From NCBI RefSeq assembly GCF_011067745.1, contig NZ_JAAMPJ010000007.1, positions 502,464-566,463 of the forward strand: a stretch of DNA of 64,000 nucleotides. The letters run 5' to 3'. Both the position numbers and the translations under genes were made by a program. The stretch comes from Lentzea alba. GTDB lineage: Bacteria > Actinomycetota > Actinomycetes > Mycobacteriales > Pseudonocardiaceae. The notes beneath the pieces were generated by a model that was given only the letters and a program-made list of their open reading frames with translations, did not search any database and had not been told where the DNA came from. How positions within the stretch are numbered: position 1 is the stretch's first letter; every line of letters starts with the position of its first letter. Below, piece after piece: positions 45,301 through 53,118 of this stretch.

Positions 45301-48300
45301 TGGACCACGTCGGCGTGGCGGTCCGATCGCTGTCCGACGCTCGCGCGGCGCTCACCGCCGCCGGTTTCCGCGAGACAGCCGCGGCACACGACCCGATCCA
45401 GCGGTCATCACTCGCGATGTTCGAACGGCCGGGAAGCCCGCGCGTCGAACTGGTGGCGCCCGACGGCGCGGATTCCCCGACGGCGGGACTGCTCGATCGC
45501 GCCGGGGAACGGCCTTACCACCTGTGCTACCGGGTCACCTCGATCCAGGAAGCGGTGGAGTCGCTGCGTGCGGCGGAGATCTCGCTCGACGCGGTCGGCG
45601 AGGCCGTGCCCGCCGTGCTGTTCGGCGGACGGTTGGTCCAGTTCTTCTCGGTGGCCGGCGTTGGGCTGGTCGAGTTCGTCGAAGGCCCGGCCGAAGAGCA
45701 CGGATCCGTTGTGGTGCACCAAATCGACGGCACGGCGGCCGAACGGTTCTTCGCCGCGGTCGGCCACGGCTCGGCCGAGCTCGTGCGCGGGCCCGGTGAC
45801 CCCGGTCCGCTGGGGCTGCGGGGCGACGTGCCCGCGTTCGTCGCCGCACCACCGGCTTCGGAACGACCCACCGCCGCGCCGCGCGACACACCTCGTTGGC
45901 AGGACGGCCAACCGGACGTCGACCGGCTCGTGCACCGCGCTCACCACGTGCCACTGCGCCACGTCGCGCCGGAGGACCTGATCACCGCCTACCGGCGCGC
46001 CGCGGCGACGGCCGGGTCAGGCGAGCCGTACGTCGCGCCCCGCACCGCCACCGAGGCCACCGCCGCGGCGGCGTTCGGACGGGTGCTCGGCGTCGACGAG
46101 GTCGGCGTGCACGACAGCTTCTTCGCGCTCGGCGGCAACTCGTTGCAGGCCGTGACGCTGCTCGCGCACCTGAACCGGGCGCTGGGCACCGATCTGCGGT
46201 TGCAGCAGCTGTTCGAACAACCGACCCCGGCAGGCCTCGCGTCGGCACCGATGTCCCAGGGCGACGCGCTGGTCCTGCCCATGGCCCCCGGTGGCCAGAT
46301 CGTCCCGTCCACCTCCGCGCAACGCAGGTTCTTCGTGCTGCAACGGATGGATCCGGGCGGCACCCAGTACAACCTGCCCCACCTGATGGAGCTCACCGGC
46401 GATCTGGACGTGGAACGGGTGCGCACGGCGTTGCGCGGACTCGTCACGCGCCACGAGGCGTTGCGGACCTCGTTCCGGCTGGACGGCACCGAACTCCTGC
46501 AGGTGGTCCACGACGACGTGCGCACCGACCTGGCCGAAGTGGCGGAGGACCTGGCACCGCAGGAGATCTTCGCGCGGTTCGTGCGGCCGTTCGACCTCGA
46601 AACCGGACCGCTGGCGCGCATGGTCCTCGTGCACGGGTCGCGCAGCTCGTACCTGCTCGTGGACATCCACCACATCGTCGCGGACGGCACGTCCATCGGG
46701 CTGCTGGTCGGCGAGTTCGCGCGGCTGTACGCGGGTGAGGAGCTCCCGCCGGTCCGGCAGTTCCGGGACTGGGCGGCGCTGGAGCGGTCCGAGCGGTACG
46801 CGCGCAGGCTCGCGGACTCGCAGGACTACTGGCTGACCCGGTTCGCCGACCTGCCCCAGCCGCTCGACCTGCCCACCGACCACCCACGTCCTCCCGTGCA
46901 GAGCGCCGAGGGCGACAGCGTCCGCTTCACCGTGCCCGCCGAGGTCTTCACGGGCCTGCGCCGGGCGAGCCAGGCGGCGGACACCACGCTGTTCGCGACG
47001 ATGCTGGCCGGGCTCTACGTGACGTTGTGGCGGCACAGCGGGCAGACCGACCTCGTCGTCGGCACGCCGTTCGCGGGCCGCACGGTGCCCGGTACCGAGA
47101 CGATCACCGGTCCGTTCCTCAACGCGCTGCCGCTGCGGGCGCACGTCGAGCCGGGCGCGACGGTCGCGGACCTGCTCGGCCAGGTCCGCGCCACGGTTGC
47201 GGACTCGTTGCGGCACCAGGACTACCCGTCCGCCGACCTGGTCGAACGGCTCGGTGTCGTCCGCGATCCGAGCCGCAACCCGCTCTACGACGTGATGTTC
47301 GCCTTCCAGAACATGGACCTCGCCGACGCGGACCTGCCCGGGGTGACGGTGCGGCAGCCGGAGGTCGAGACCGGGCGGTCGTTGTTCGACCTGGAGCTGA
47401 AGGCCCGGCCGGAGGGTGAGGTGATCGAGTGCCGCCTGGACTTCGCCGTCCGGTTGTTCCGCCGGGAGACCGTGGAAGCGCTCGTCCGCCGGTTCCTCAC
47501 CGTGCTGGCCGGTCTCACCACGCCGGAACGCCTGCTCGCCGACCTCGACGTGCTGGGGCCCGAGGAACGCGCCGCGCTCGTCGCCGGGCTCGGCTCCCGC
47601 ACGGCCGAGTTGCCCCCGCAGGACACCGTGCTGTCCCGGATCGAGGCCGTCGCGGCGGCCGATCCCGGCAGGACCGCGGTCGTTGCGTCCGGCAGGTCGC
47701 TGAGCTACGGCGAACTGGTCGCGGACGCGGCAGCCGTGGCGGGGCTGCTCACCGGTCTGCGACGGGAGCAACTCGTGGGCGTCCTGGCGCCGCGCGGGCC
47801 CGCGATGATCACCGCGATGCTCGGCGTGTGGCGGGCGGGCGGCGCGTTCGTGCTGCTCGATCCCGGCCAGCCGGACGAACGACAGCTGGGCATGCTCACC
47901 GACGCCGGGTGCGAGGTGGTGCTGGCCCAGCCAGGACTGCTCAGCGACGCGCTGGCCACCCGGTTCGACGGAAGGATCGTGCCGCTCGACACGACCGGCC
48001 CGGCCACCGCCGCAGCGCCGGTGAGTCAGGACGACCTCGCGTACGTCCTGTTCACCTCCGGCTCCACCGGCCGGCCCAAGGGCGCGATGGTCGAGCAGCG
48101 CGGCATGCTCAACCACATGCTCGCCAAGGTCGAGGACCTCTGCCTGGACGCGAGCACCGCGCTCGTCCAGAACGCCGGCCCGAGCTTCGACATCGTCGTG
48201 TGGCAGTGCCTCGGCGCGCTCGTCGCGGGCGGCCGCACGGTCGTCGTGAGCGACGAGGCGATGACCGATCCCCGCGTGCTGCTGCGCGAGGCCGCCGAGG

Positions 48301-50057
48301 CGACCGTGCTCGAAGTCGTGCCGTCGATGCTGGAGGTGATGCTCGACCTCCTCGAACGCGAATCCCGGCGGCTGCCGCACCTGCGCACGCTGGTGTCCAC
48401 CGGCGAGGCCCTGCCGCGCCCGCTCGCCGCGCGCTGGCTGGCCGCGTATCCCGGCATCGCGCTGGTCAACGCCTACGGCCCGACGGAGGCCTCGGACGAC
48501 ATCACGCACCTCACCGTCGACCCGCGCCTGGGCGAGGGTTCGGTGCCGCTCGGCCACCCGATCCGCAACGCGCGCATCTACGTGGTCGACCGGACGATCC
48601 CGCTCGGTCCGGCCGCGCTCGTGCCGACCGGTGTGCAGGGCGAGATCTGCGTGGCGGGCCCGTGTGTCGGCCGTGGATACGTCAACGACCCCGAACGGAC
48701 CGCGGCGGCGTTCGCCGACGACCCGTTCGAGGGCGGCCGGCTCTACCGCACCGGTGACCTGGGGCGGTGGCTGCCGGACGGCACGCTGGAGTTCCTGGGG
48801 CGCGCGGACTCCCAGGTGAAGCTGCGCGGGCACCGGGTCGAGCTCGGCGAGATCGAGGCGGCGCTGAGCGAGGACCCGAGCGTCACGGCCGCCGTGGTGC
48901 TGGTGCAACGGGCGGCGGGCCGGCCGGAACGGCTGGTCGCGTACGTCGTCGCCGAGCCCGCGCACGCGTTCGACGAGCAGGACGTGCTCGACCGGGTGGC
49001 GAAGTCGGTGCCGGGGTACATGGTGCCGGACGTGGTGCTGCGGCTCGACCGCCTTCCGTTGACCCGCAACGGGAAGATCGACCGCAAGGCGCTGCCGGAG
49101 GCCGAGTGGACGGTGGCGCCGGCCCGGACTCCGTTGTCCTCGGACACCGAACGACTCGTGGCGGAGATCTTCGCCGAGGTGCTGGGCGCGGACACCTCGG
49201 ACGCCGCGGCGGACTTCTTCGACCTCGGCGGACATTCGCTGCGCGTGGTCGCGTTGCTCGTGCTGTTGCAGGCGCGGACGGGCATCGAACTGCCCGTGGC
49301 GGACGTGTTCGCGGACCCGACGGTGCGCGGGATCGCCCAGCGGGTCGAGCAGGTGCGCGCGTCGGGCGTCTCGGCGGTGCGGGTGCACCACCTGCTCGGC
49401 CGGCCGGGCGACCCGCCGGTGTTCCTGTTCCCGCCGATCGCCGGCTGGGGCACCGTCTACCTCGGACTCGCCGAGTCCCTGCCCGGCCGCGCGGTGCACG
49501 CGTTCGACTTCGTCGAGGACGACCACCGGGTCGCCCACTACGCCGATCTCGTGGAACGCCACGCGAACGGCCCGCTGGTGCTCGGCGGCTACTCGGCGGG
49601 CGGCAACCTGGCGTTCGAGGTGGCACGTGAGCTCGAAAGCCGCGGCCGCGGTGTGGACCGGATCGTGCTGTTCGACTCGATGCCGTGCACGGAGCCCGGT
49701 TCGGACCAGCATGCCGCTCTCGCTGACCGCATCCGCGCGGACATGGTGGAAGGGCTCGCGCTGCTCGACCCCGTGCTGCAACGCGTGTTGTCCGACCCGC
49801 ACCTGCAAGAACGGGCCGCCACCAAGCGCGCCGACTACACCGAGTACTGGAACTCGCTGGTGCACAAGGGAACCGTCGCCGCGCCGATCACCCTGGTGCG
49901 CGCGGAGCAGTCCGCACTCGACGAACACGCGCTGGCGGGCTGGCGGCGGTTGACGCCGGAGCTGACCGTCGTCGCCGGTTTCGGCCGGCACGCCGAGATG
50001 ATGACCGGCGCACCCGCCGAACCGAACGCCCGCGTGCTGGGCGAGATTCTGACGTGA
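39336..50057 (+). CDS. NRPS3: C-A-PCP, C-FkbH-VOC-PCP, C-A-PCP-TE
   Basis: Final synthetase, 3573 aa. Module 1: a basic N-terminal docking-like helix, C (HHIIADGWS), A with pocket D-A-E-P-T-S-T-V-T (unassigned), and PCP with GGTSL (Ser about 998). Module 2 has a C domain (HHIAADGAS) but no A domain. Instead residues about 1479-1965 are FkbH-like, with the HAD motif VDADDTLWRG and VVFLDDSAAECA, as in enzymes that load glyceryl groups from 1,3-bisphosphoglycerate. A VOC/glyoxalase-fold domain (about 1985-2118, FGLDHVGVAV) and a PCP (Ser 2269) follow. Module 3: C (HHIVADGTS), A with the same D-I-W-E-V-T-A-D-D code as NRPS2 module 2, PCP (Ser 3301). The C-terminal thioesterase has GGYSAGG (Ser about 3420) and releases the product by hydrolysis or cyclisation. 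Confidence 0.93.
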   Translation: MSDTTNAAEARRRLLAKRLRGGAKPLTEGPRLGRGELLPAQERLWVHQQLDPHSTAFSICEAVRIEGPLDVAALRHAAAEVSARHETLRTTFHAEDGVAYTLTHEELLPEVTVLDSTVDSAVTHAVTRPFDLATGPLLRLHVVPDGQAHVLVLSTHHIIADGWSMSLLITELTAAYLRRTGAPIPPPEPMRAHWSDVVRVRRGTPQSTVEEQLAYWRAELHALPERSADESPKGGTVPVRLAPALTEALHAACAAHGVTPYVVLLAAFAVVVSRRTGAARPVIGMPVAGRQAPEYEALIGYFANTLPISVPVAETGTALWAACRTAVLGALDHQDVSLSEIAGAVGGHNRPLFQALFALQNYPYEPITSDGLTVTPIPLPKTEAKLDLSLYLYERDGAVQGYLEHRLARWNTAQATAIADDVVHTLTAMLTDPAAVLDHDLPAAEQQRLLAAGAGPVRDRPSTTVHGLVEASAARTPDAIALVDADGTELSYATVDRRANQLAHHLLASGLQRGQRVAVVLPHGAPLVITMLAVLKAGGAFVPVDPAYPADRIATMTRVAESVLTIDGVVLTDDQPTHAPAVEVHPDDLAYVVFTSGSTGVPKGIAVTHRGVVNHNLATVEVFGLSSADRVLHVASPGFDATIEEVFPALACGATVVARTPDAIDSFTGFDRFVARHRITVLPLPTAYWEGWYEELRAAGTGPARSVRMVTLSGQRVNAVLVRHWESGAATSRVALVNTYGPTEATVTTTTFTVAAEGAAPGAEAAPSQGEIPIGFPWPGYRTYVVDDHFRLVPDGATGELCVGGAGVSLGYLGAPAATAEQFVPDPFALEPGARMYRTGDYVARRPDGTLAFVGRIDGQVKVRGNRVETGEVEAVLAAHPAVSQCVVIAYPVGAGDHRLGAHVVVREDVTGEQLAAHVAGRLPAYMVPGGFAVHDALPLTSHGKVDRRALPEPEASTSDSEPPAGPTEIALAALWRDVLGDQVISRGDDFFGRGGTSLSATALASRIERDLGRALPLRELFANPVLAAMARAVEAAEPSTLAPINPVSDTDLPASPAQRRVYLIQESAREATSYNMPMALRVTKPVAPAALRDALQRLVDRHESLRTTFHLVDGEVRQRIRPHAEVGFTTSAVDGEPNLPEQIRPFDLAGDTLLRAHWFATPTGGVLFLDVHHIAADGASVQVLVEEFLALLEGTELPEPGIRYRDFTHWQRLAAPARTPALREHWAARVENLPALTFPYDHDRPATRTFAGFTSTFTVESETAAALVALSRDEGATLNIALLAAYAAALSRYAGQPEVVIGSLVAGRTHPDVDRVVGMFANFLPLRVSLAPGDTFRTLLGRTRDLALADYDHQDLPFEEIVALAGRQHGHNPLFDTMLIFQEDRGRVANTAGYEALPVEHGTSKLDLKLDVFPEPDGSLSVQAEANAALLEPDTVRRFVEHLLALCAAATADPDAPLTSLAPLSPAERARIDAARRLDLLVVSSFTADPISAPYLWWCEQFGHRGQVRHGAFGQVFQELLDPESGWHTHPGPALLLVRFEDWPAEERSYTELLAALRSTTAGPRLVGVLPSELDIARRWRRDLAGLPVTVIDLEAALDRFGVTDWDDPEAFALGAVPYTEDFFAVAGTEVARRVLGTVRAPFKVIAVDADDTLWRGVVGEDGPLGVEVDEPARALQELLLRKRTDGLVLVLLSKNTEQDVREVFTRNPGMVMREEHFTEIRANWRPKHENLGEVVAKLGLGLDSVVFLDDSAAECAAMVAALPEVLTFRLPADARFLDHVWAFDTHQVTDEDRQRAERYRAELRRQDDLSAAPSLTDFLDGLGLRASFTEATPDELERVAQLTQRTNQFNLSGLRLTTSELDGRVAHVLRVRDRFGDHGLTGVVLSTVTDRTLHLDNVLLSCRVLGRTVEEAVLAGVAALCREHGLDRVTADHTATERNQPARAFLDDYGWRPSGGTRWEIPVSALPEQPRYVALSFSKPRTVHFGLDHVGVAVRSLSDARAALTAAGFRETAAAHDPIQRSSLAMFERPGSPRVELVAPDGADSPTAGLLDRAGERPYHLCYRVTSIQEAVESLRAAEISLDAVGEAVPAVLFGGRLVQFFSVAGVGLVEFVEGPAEEHGSVVVHQIDGTAAERFFAAVGHGSAELVRGPGDPGPLGLRGDVPAFVAAPPASERPTAAPRDTPRWQDGQPDVDRLVHRAHHVPLRHVAPEDLITAYRRAAATAGSGEPYVAPRTATEATAAAAFGRVLGVDEVGVHDSFFALGGNSLQAVTLLAHLNRALGTDLRLQQLFEQPTPAGLASAPMSQGDALVLPMAPGGQIVPSTSAQRRFFVLQRMDPGGTQYNLPHLMELTGDLDVERVRTALRGLVTRHEALRTSFRLDGTELLQVVHDDVRTDLAEVAEDLAPQEIFARFVRPFDLETGPLARMVLVHGSRSSYLLVDIHHIVADGTSIGLLVGEFARLYAGEELPPVRQFRDWAALERSERYARRLADSQDYWLTRFADLPQPLDLPTDHPRPPVQSAEGDSVRFTVPAEVFTGLRRASQAADTTLFATMLAGLYVTLWRHSGQTDLVVGTPFAGRTVPGTETITGPFLNALPLRAHVEPGATVADLLGQVRATVADSLRHQDYPSADLVERLGVVRDPSRNPLYDVMFAFQNMDLADADLPGVTVRQPEVETGRSLFDLELKARPEGEVIECRLDFAVRLFRRETVEALVRRFLTVLAGLTTPERLLADLDVLGPEERAALVAGLGSRTAELPPQDTVLSRIEAVAAADPGRTAVVASGRSLSYGELVADAAAVAGLLTGLRREQLVGVLAPRGPAMITAMLGVWRAGGAFVLLDPGQPDERQLGMLTDAGCEVVLAQPGLLSDALATRFDGRIVPLDTTGPATAAAPVSQDDLAYVLFTSGSTGRPKGAMVEQRGMLNHMLAKVEDLCLDASTALVQNAGPSFDIVVWQCLGALVAGGRTVVVSDEAMTDPRVLLREAAEATVLEVVPSMLEVMLDLLERESRRLPHLRTLVSTGEALPRPLAARWLAAYPGIALVNAYGPTEASDDITHLTVDPRLGEGSVPLGHPIRNARIYVVDRTIPLGPAALVPTGVQGEICVAGPCVGRGYVNDPERTAAAFADDPFEGGRLYRTGDLGRWLPDGTLEFLGRADSQVKLRGHRVELGEIEAALSEDPSVTAAVVLVQRAAGRPERLVAYVVAEPAHAFDEQDVLDRVAKSVPGYMVPDVVLRLDRLPLTRNGKIDRKALPEAEWTVAPARTPLSSDTERLVAEIFAEVLGADTSDAAADFFDLGGHSLRVVALLVLLQARTGIELPVADVFADPTVRGIAQRVEQVRASGVSAVRVHHLLGRPGDPPVFLFPPIAGWGTVYLGLAESLPGRAVHAFDFVEDDHRVAHYADLVERHANGPLVLGGYSAGGNLAFEVARELESRGRGVDRIVLFDSMPCTEPGSDQHAALADRIRADMVEGLALLDPVLQRVLSDPHLQERAATKRADYTEYWNSLVHKGTVAAPITLVRAEQSALDEHALAGWRRLTPELTVVAGFGRHAEMMTGAPAEPNARVLGEILT

Positions 50058-50064
50058 GAAGGAC

Positions 50065-50098
50065 GGCCGGGCTCGTGACTCACGGCACGAGCTCGGCC
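50065..50098. terminator. Hairpin terminator after NRPS3
   Basis: A 13-bp stem with one mismatch (50065-50077 with 50086-50098) and an 8-base loop starts eight bases after the NRPS3 stop. It runs into the last codons of the convergent GNAT gene, so it may end both transcripts. Confidence 0.6.
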
Positions 50099-50565
50099 AC
50101 CACCTCGTCGCCCTCCACGAGGTCGAGCTCCACGAAACCCAGACCGGCGTAGAGCTTGCGCGCGGCCACGTTCTCGGACTGATAGGACAGTCGCGCCCGG
50201 ACGAAGCCGGGTTTGGCCGTCAACCACCGCAGCAGCACGGTCATCGCGGCCCGACCGAGGCCTTCGCCCTGCCGCGCCGCGTCCACGACCAGCCCGCCGA
50301 TCCAGTGCGCGCCGTCTTCCGGGTCGTACGCCCACATGACGTGCCCGACGACGTCCTCGTCCGCCCGGATCCCGAGCGAATGCCACTCCCCTTCGCGCAA
50401 CGACAGCAACAGGTAGCGGGCCGCCGAGGGCGCCACGAAGTCGCGCTGGTCGTCGCGTGGCACCACGTCGGCGACCGCGCGCCAGTTGTCGTCGGTGATG
50501 GCGGTGAGCGTCACGAGGCGGCCTCGACCGTCGCGCACGCCTGAGTCGATCAGGTCCTCGGTCAC
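50080..50565 (-). CDS. GNAT-family N-acetyltransferase
   Basis: A 161-aa acetyltransferase-fold protein. Acetyl-CoA binding is suggested by GGLVVDAARQGEGLGRAAM (Q-G-x-G-L-G/R motif A), and motif B by SENVAARKLYAGLGFVELD. It would acetylate a small molecule or protein amine. Its place at the 3' edge of an NRPS cluster with predicted free amines (Dap, beta-lysine) allows a self-resistance or tailoring role, but GNAT genes are common and this is inference. The start is a GTG at 50565 with no clear ribosome site. Confidence 0.85.
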   Translation of the reverse strand: MTEDLIDSGVRDGRGRLVTLTAITDDNWRAVADVVPRDDQRDFVAPSAARYLLLSLREGEWHSLGIRADEDVVGHVMWAYDPEDGAHWIGGLVVDAARQGEGLGRAAMTVLLRWLTAKPGFVRARLSYQSENVAARKLYAGLGFVELDLVEGDEVVAELVP

Positions 50566-50577
50566 CGGACCATGCTG

Positions 50578-50964
50578 TCAGACCATGGGAGCGAAGAAGA
50601 AAGTGTCCCTGCGCTGGAAAAACCCCTGGTCGTTGAAGACGAAGAAGTCGGCGAACCGCAACGACACCGCGCGTCCGTCCTTCAGCACGCCGTGGAACTC
50701 GCCGTGCACGGCCGCACGATCGCCGTCGAGCACGGCGGCCGACACCGAGTGGCTGCCTTCCCGGATGGCCCTTTCCTCACCGTAGAAGCGTTTCAGGCTT
50801 TCGCGCCCGACCAGGGGCGCGTAGCCGGGCCGGTGGTAGACCGCGTCGCTGGCGAACAGGTCCAGCAGCCCGGTCAGGTCGTGTGCGTCAACTCGTTGGT
50901 AGTACTGGCGAACCCGCTGTTCGCGGGCGATCTGGTCGGTCACTGCCGTCAATGGAACCCCCAT
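50578..50964 (-). CDS. SnoaL-like nuclear transport factor 2-fold protein
   Basis: A 128-aa NTF2-like protein of the SnoaL/ketosteroid-isomerase-like group: REQRVRQYYQRVDAHDLTGLLDLFASDAVYHRPGYAP style N-terminus, then LVGRESLKRFYGEERAI and a beta-rich end. It may be an enzyme or a binding protein for an intermediate. The ATG at 50964 puts its start 77 bases inside the thioesterase gene; a GTG at 50943 is an alternative that still overlaps. The overlap indicates coupled translation in the minus-strand arm. Confidence 0.75.
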   Translation of the reverse strand: MGVPLTAVTDQIAREQRVRQYYQRVDAHDLTGLLDLFASDAVYHRPGYAPLVGRESLKRFYGEERAIREGSHSVSAAVLDGDRAAVHGEFHGVLKDGRAVSLRFADFFVFNDQGFFQRRDTFFFAPMV

Positions 50965-51706
50965 GTTCCCGGCTGGTGCCCAGCAACGTGTCCTCGATGA
51001 TGGTCATCAGCTCGTCCAGATGGTGGTGCAGGTAGAAATGTCCGCCGGAGAACCACCGGACGGCGGTCCGGCCGGTGCTGAGGTCGTCCCACCGTGCCAG
51101 CCGTTCGCCCGCGGTGTCCGGGTCCTGCTCACCGCCGAATGCGGTGACCGGCACGGAGAACGCGGGGCGCTCCGGATGCCGGTAGGTCTCGCAGAGCTCG
51201 TAGTCCGCCTTGAGCACGCGGAGCAGCAGCCCCATCAGCTCCGGGTGGTCGAGCACCTCGCTCGCCGTGCCCTGCAACGTGCTGATGTGGTCGTGAAACT
51301 CCTGATCCGGCAACGTGTGCAGGGCGGGACCGACGTGCGGCAGGTGCGGGGCGGTGTAGCCGGAGACGAACAGGTGCACCGGTGTCCGCCCCCGTTCGGC
51401 CATGGCGTGCGCCAGCTCGTAGCCGATGAGCGACCCCATGCTGTGGCCGAAGATCGCGACCGGCCCGCGCACCCGTTCCAGCACAGGGCCGATCAGGCCG
51501 TCGACGACCTCGGACACCGACCGCACCAGCGATTCGCCGAAGCGCGCCTCGCGGCCGGGCAACTGCACGGGCAGCACCTCGATCGCGGGGCCGAGCCGGT
51601 CCTGCCAGTCCCGGTAGGCGGACGCCCCCGCACCGGCGTGCGACACGCAGATCAGCTGAACCGCCGCTGTGTCCAGGGGTTTCGTCGCGAACCAGCGCCC
51701 GCTCAC
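50888..51706 (-). CDS. Type II thioesterase (RifR/GrsT-like)
   Basis: Stand-alone alpha/beta-hydrolase of 272 aa that removes wrong or stalled acyl groups from carrier domains, or releases a chosen intermediate. It shows the family start ICVSHAGAGASAYRDW, VLPVQLPGREARFGE, the nucleophile elbow FGHSMGS and the late GGHFYLH histidine. A 30-residue hydrophilic tail past the normal end overlaps the next gene. Its GTG start overlaps the P450 stop (GTGA), so it is co-translated with the P450. It is one of two such thioesterases in this arm; one could free the P450-oxidised amino acid from the A-PCP protein. Confidence 0.92.
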   Translation of the reverse strand: MSGRWFATKPLDTAAVQLICVSHAGAGASAYRDWQDRLGPAIEVLPVQLPGREARFGESLVRSVSEVVDGLIGPVLERVRGPVAIFGHSMGSLIGYELAHAMAERGRTPVHLFVSGYTAPHLPHVGPALHTLPDQEFHDHISTLQGTASEVLDHPELMGLLLRVLKADYELCETYRHPERPAFSVPVTAFGGEQDPDTAGERLARWDDLSTGRTAVRWFSGGHFYLHHHLDELMTIIEDTLLGTSREHGGSIDGSDRPDRPRTAGSPVLPTS

Positions 51707-52911
51707 CGTTCCTCCACCGTGATGCCGTCCGACCAGCGAACCGGCAGACTCCGCACGCCGCGCAGCAACGTGCCCGGCAACCAGCTCAGCTCGTCGAACG
51801 GCACGTCCAGTGCGATGCCCGGAAACCGTTCCAGCAACGAACGGATCGCGATGCGACCCTCCATCCTGGCCAGTGGCGCACCGAGGCAGTAGTGCACGCC
51901 GTGACCGAACGCGAGGTGTCCGCCGCCGTCACGGCGGACGTCGAACTGTTCGGGAGCGTCGAACCGCGTCTCGTCGCGGTTCGCCGACGCGAGCGTGACC
52001 AGCACCGGGTCGCCGGTCTCGATCGCAACGCCGCCGATCTCCACGCGCTCCAGTGCGAACCGGAAGGTCGCCGACTCGATCGGGCCCTCGAACCGCAGCA
52101 CCTCCTCGACCGCGCCGTCCACCAGCGACAGATCCGCGAGCAGAACGGTCAGCTGGTCGGGGTGGCGGACCAGGGTCAGCACGGCGTTGGAGATGAGGTT
52201 GACCGTGGTCTCGTGCCCCGCGGAGAGCAGCAGGTACGCCATCGACCGCAGTTCGGCGCTGGTGAGCCGGTCGCTGTCCTCGTCGGTCGTTCTGATCAGC
52301 GCGCTGAGCAGGTCGTCGCCGGGTTCGGCGCGCTTGGCCGCGACCAGGTCGCCGAGGTAGTCCTTGAGCTGCCCGAACGCCGCGATCTTCTCCGCCAGCC
52401 CGATCGGCGCGTTGATGGCGTTCGACCAGCCGCGGAACGACTCCCGGTCCATCGCGGGCACACCGAGGAGTTCGCAGATCACCCCGATCGACAGCGGGAA
52501 AGCGAAGTCCTCCACCAGGTCCGCCCGCCCCCTGGCCTGCATGGAGTCCAGCAACTCGGCCACCTGACGGTGCACACCACCCGCCATCGCCTCGACCCGG
52601 CGCGGCGTGAACTCCTTCGAGACGAGCCTGCGCAGACGGGTGTGCTGCGGCGGGTCGCTGACCAGCAGGTGAGGCCCGAGGAACTCCTGGTCGAACGAGC
52701 TGGCACCGATCTTGGTCAGGTCCTTGGACAGCCTGGCGTCGGCGAGCGCCGCACGGGCGACCTCGTAGCCGACCACCAGCCACATCTCCTGCCCGTCCGG
52801 CAGCCGCACCCAGTGCACGGGTCCGCGTTCCCGCAGCCGCGCATACACGGCGTGCGGTTCCCTCAGCAGATCCCCCGACAACTCGCCGGCCCCCAGCAGG
52901 ACCGTGTCCAT
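51703..52911 (-). CDS. Cytochrome P450
   Basis: Soluble bacterial P450, about 402 aa. The heme-cysteine motif is FGHGVHYCLGAPLAR, the I-helix oxygen motif AGHETT, and the K-helix E-x-x-R is EEVLR. The ATG at 52911 has GGGGAG upstream; the frame runs nine codons further. It lies between a stand-alone A-PCP protein and a thioesterase. This trio matches systems such as NikP1/NikQ or NovH/NovI, where the P450 beta-hydroxylates an amino acid tethered to the A-PCP protein. That is the function I favour; tailoring of the finished peptide or its fatty acid remains possible. Electron partners are not encoded nearby. Confidence 0.92.
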   Translation of the reverse strand: MDTVLLGAGELSGDLLREPHAVYARLRERGPVHWVRLPDGQEMWLVVGYEVARAALADARLSKDLTKIGASSFDQEFLGPHLLVSDPPQHTRLRRLVSKEFTPRRVEAMAGGVHRQVAELLDSMQARGRADLVEDFAFPLSIGVICELLGVPAMDRESFRGWSNAINAPIGLAEKIAAFGQLKDYLGDLVAAKRAEPGDDLLSALIRTTDEDSDRLTSAELRSMAYLLLSAGHETTVNLISNAVLTLVRHPDQLTVLLADLSLVDGAVEEVLRFEGPIESATFRFALERVEIGGVAIETGDPVLVTLASANRDETRFDAPEQFDVRRDGGGHLAFGHGVHYCLGAPLARMEGRIAIRSLLERFPGIALDVPFDELSWLPGTLLRGVRSLPVRWSDGITVEER

Positions 52912-52990
52912 CCATGTCTCCCCTCGACACAATGCACCCTACGCAACGATTCCAACCGATGCGAGGTCCTCGGGGAAGTCCATTTCCGGA

Positions 52991-53118
52991 GTCCATTGTG
53001 GACATATGTCGGGCGTGCGCGATGAATCCTGACGTTCCGCGCCAACGGTACCGCTGACCTGGTCCGTCCACGGTTGACAGTGGCTTTGCGAGCATGCCGC
53101 GCGGTCCATTGTGGACAT
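52991..53118. repeat. Two identical 15-bp copies of a palindromic motif in the A-PCP/P450 spacer
   Basis: GTCCATTGTGGACAT occurs at 52991-53005 and again at 53104-53118, 113 bp apart, inside the 206-bp spacer between the A-PCP stop and the P450 start. The arms GTCCA/TGGAC are perfect complements. The same palindrome class is scattered through the window in genes too, so these may belong to a genome-wide repeat rather than a local operator. Confidence 0.6.

Noticed and set aside
24544..50057. Dual condensation/epimerisation domains
   Set aside because: None of the C domains shows the extra N-terminal H-H-x-x-x-x-G-D motif of dual domains; all read as ordinary HHxxxDxxS.
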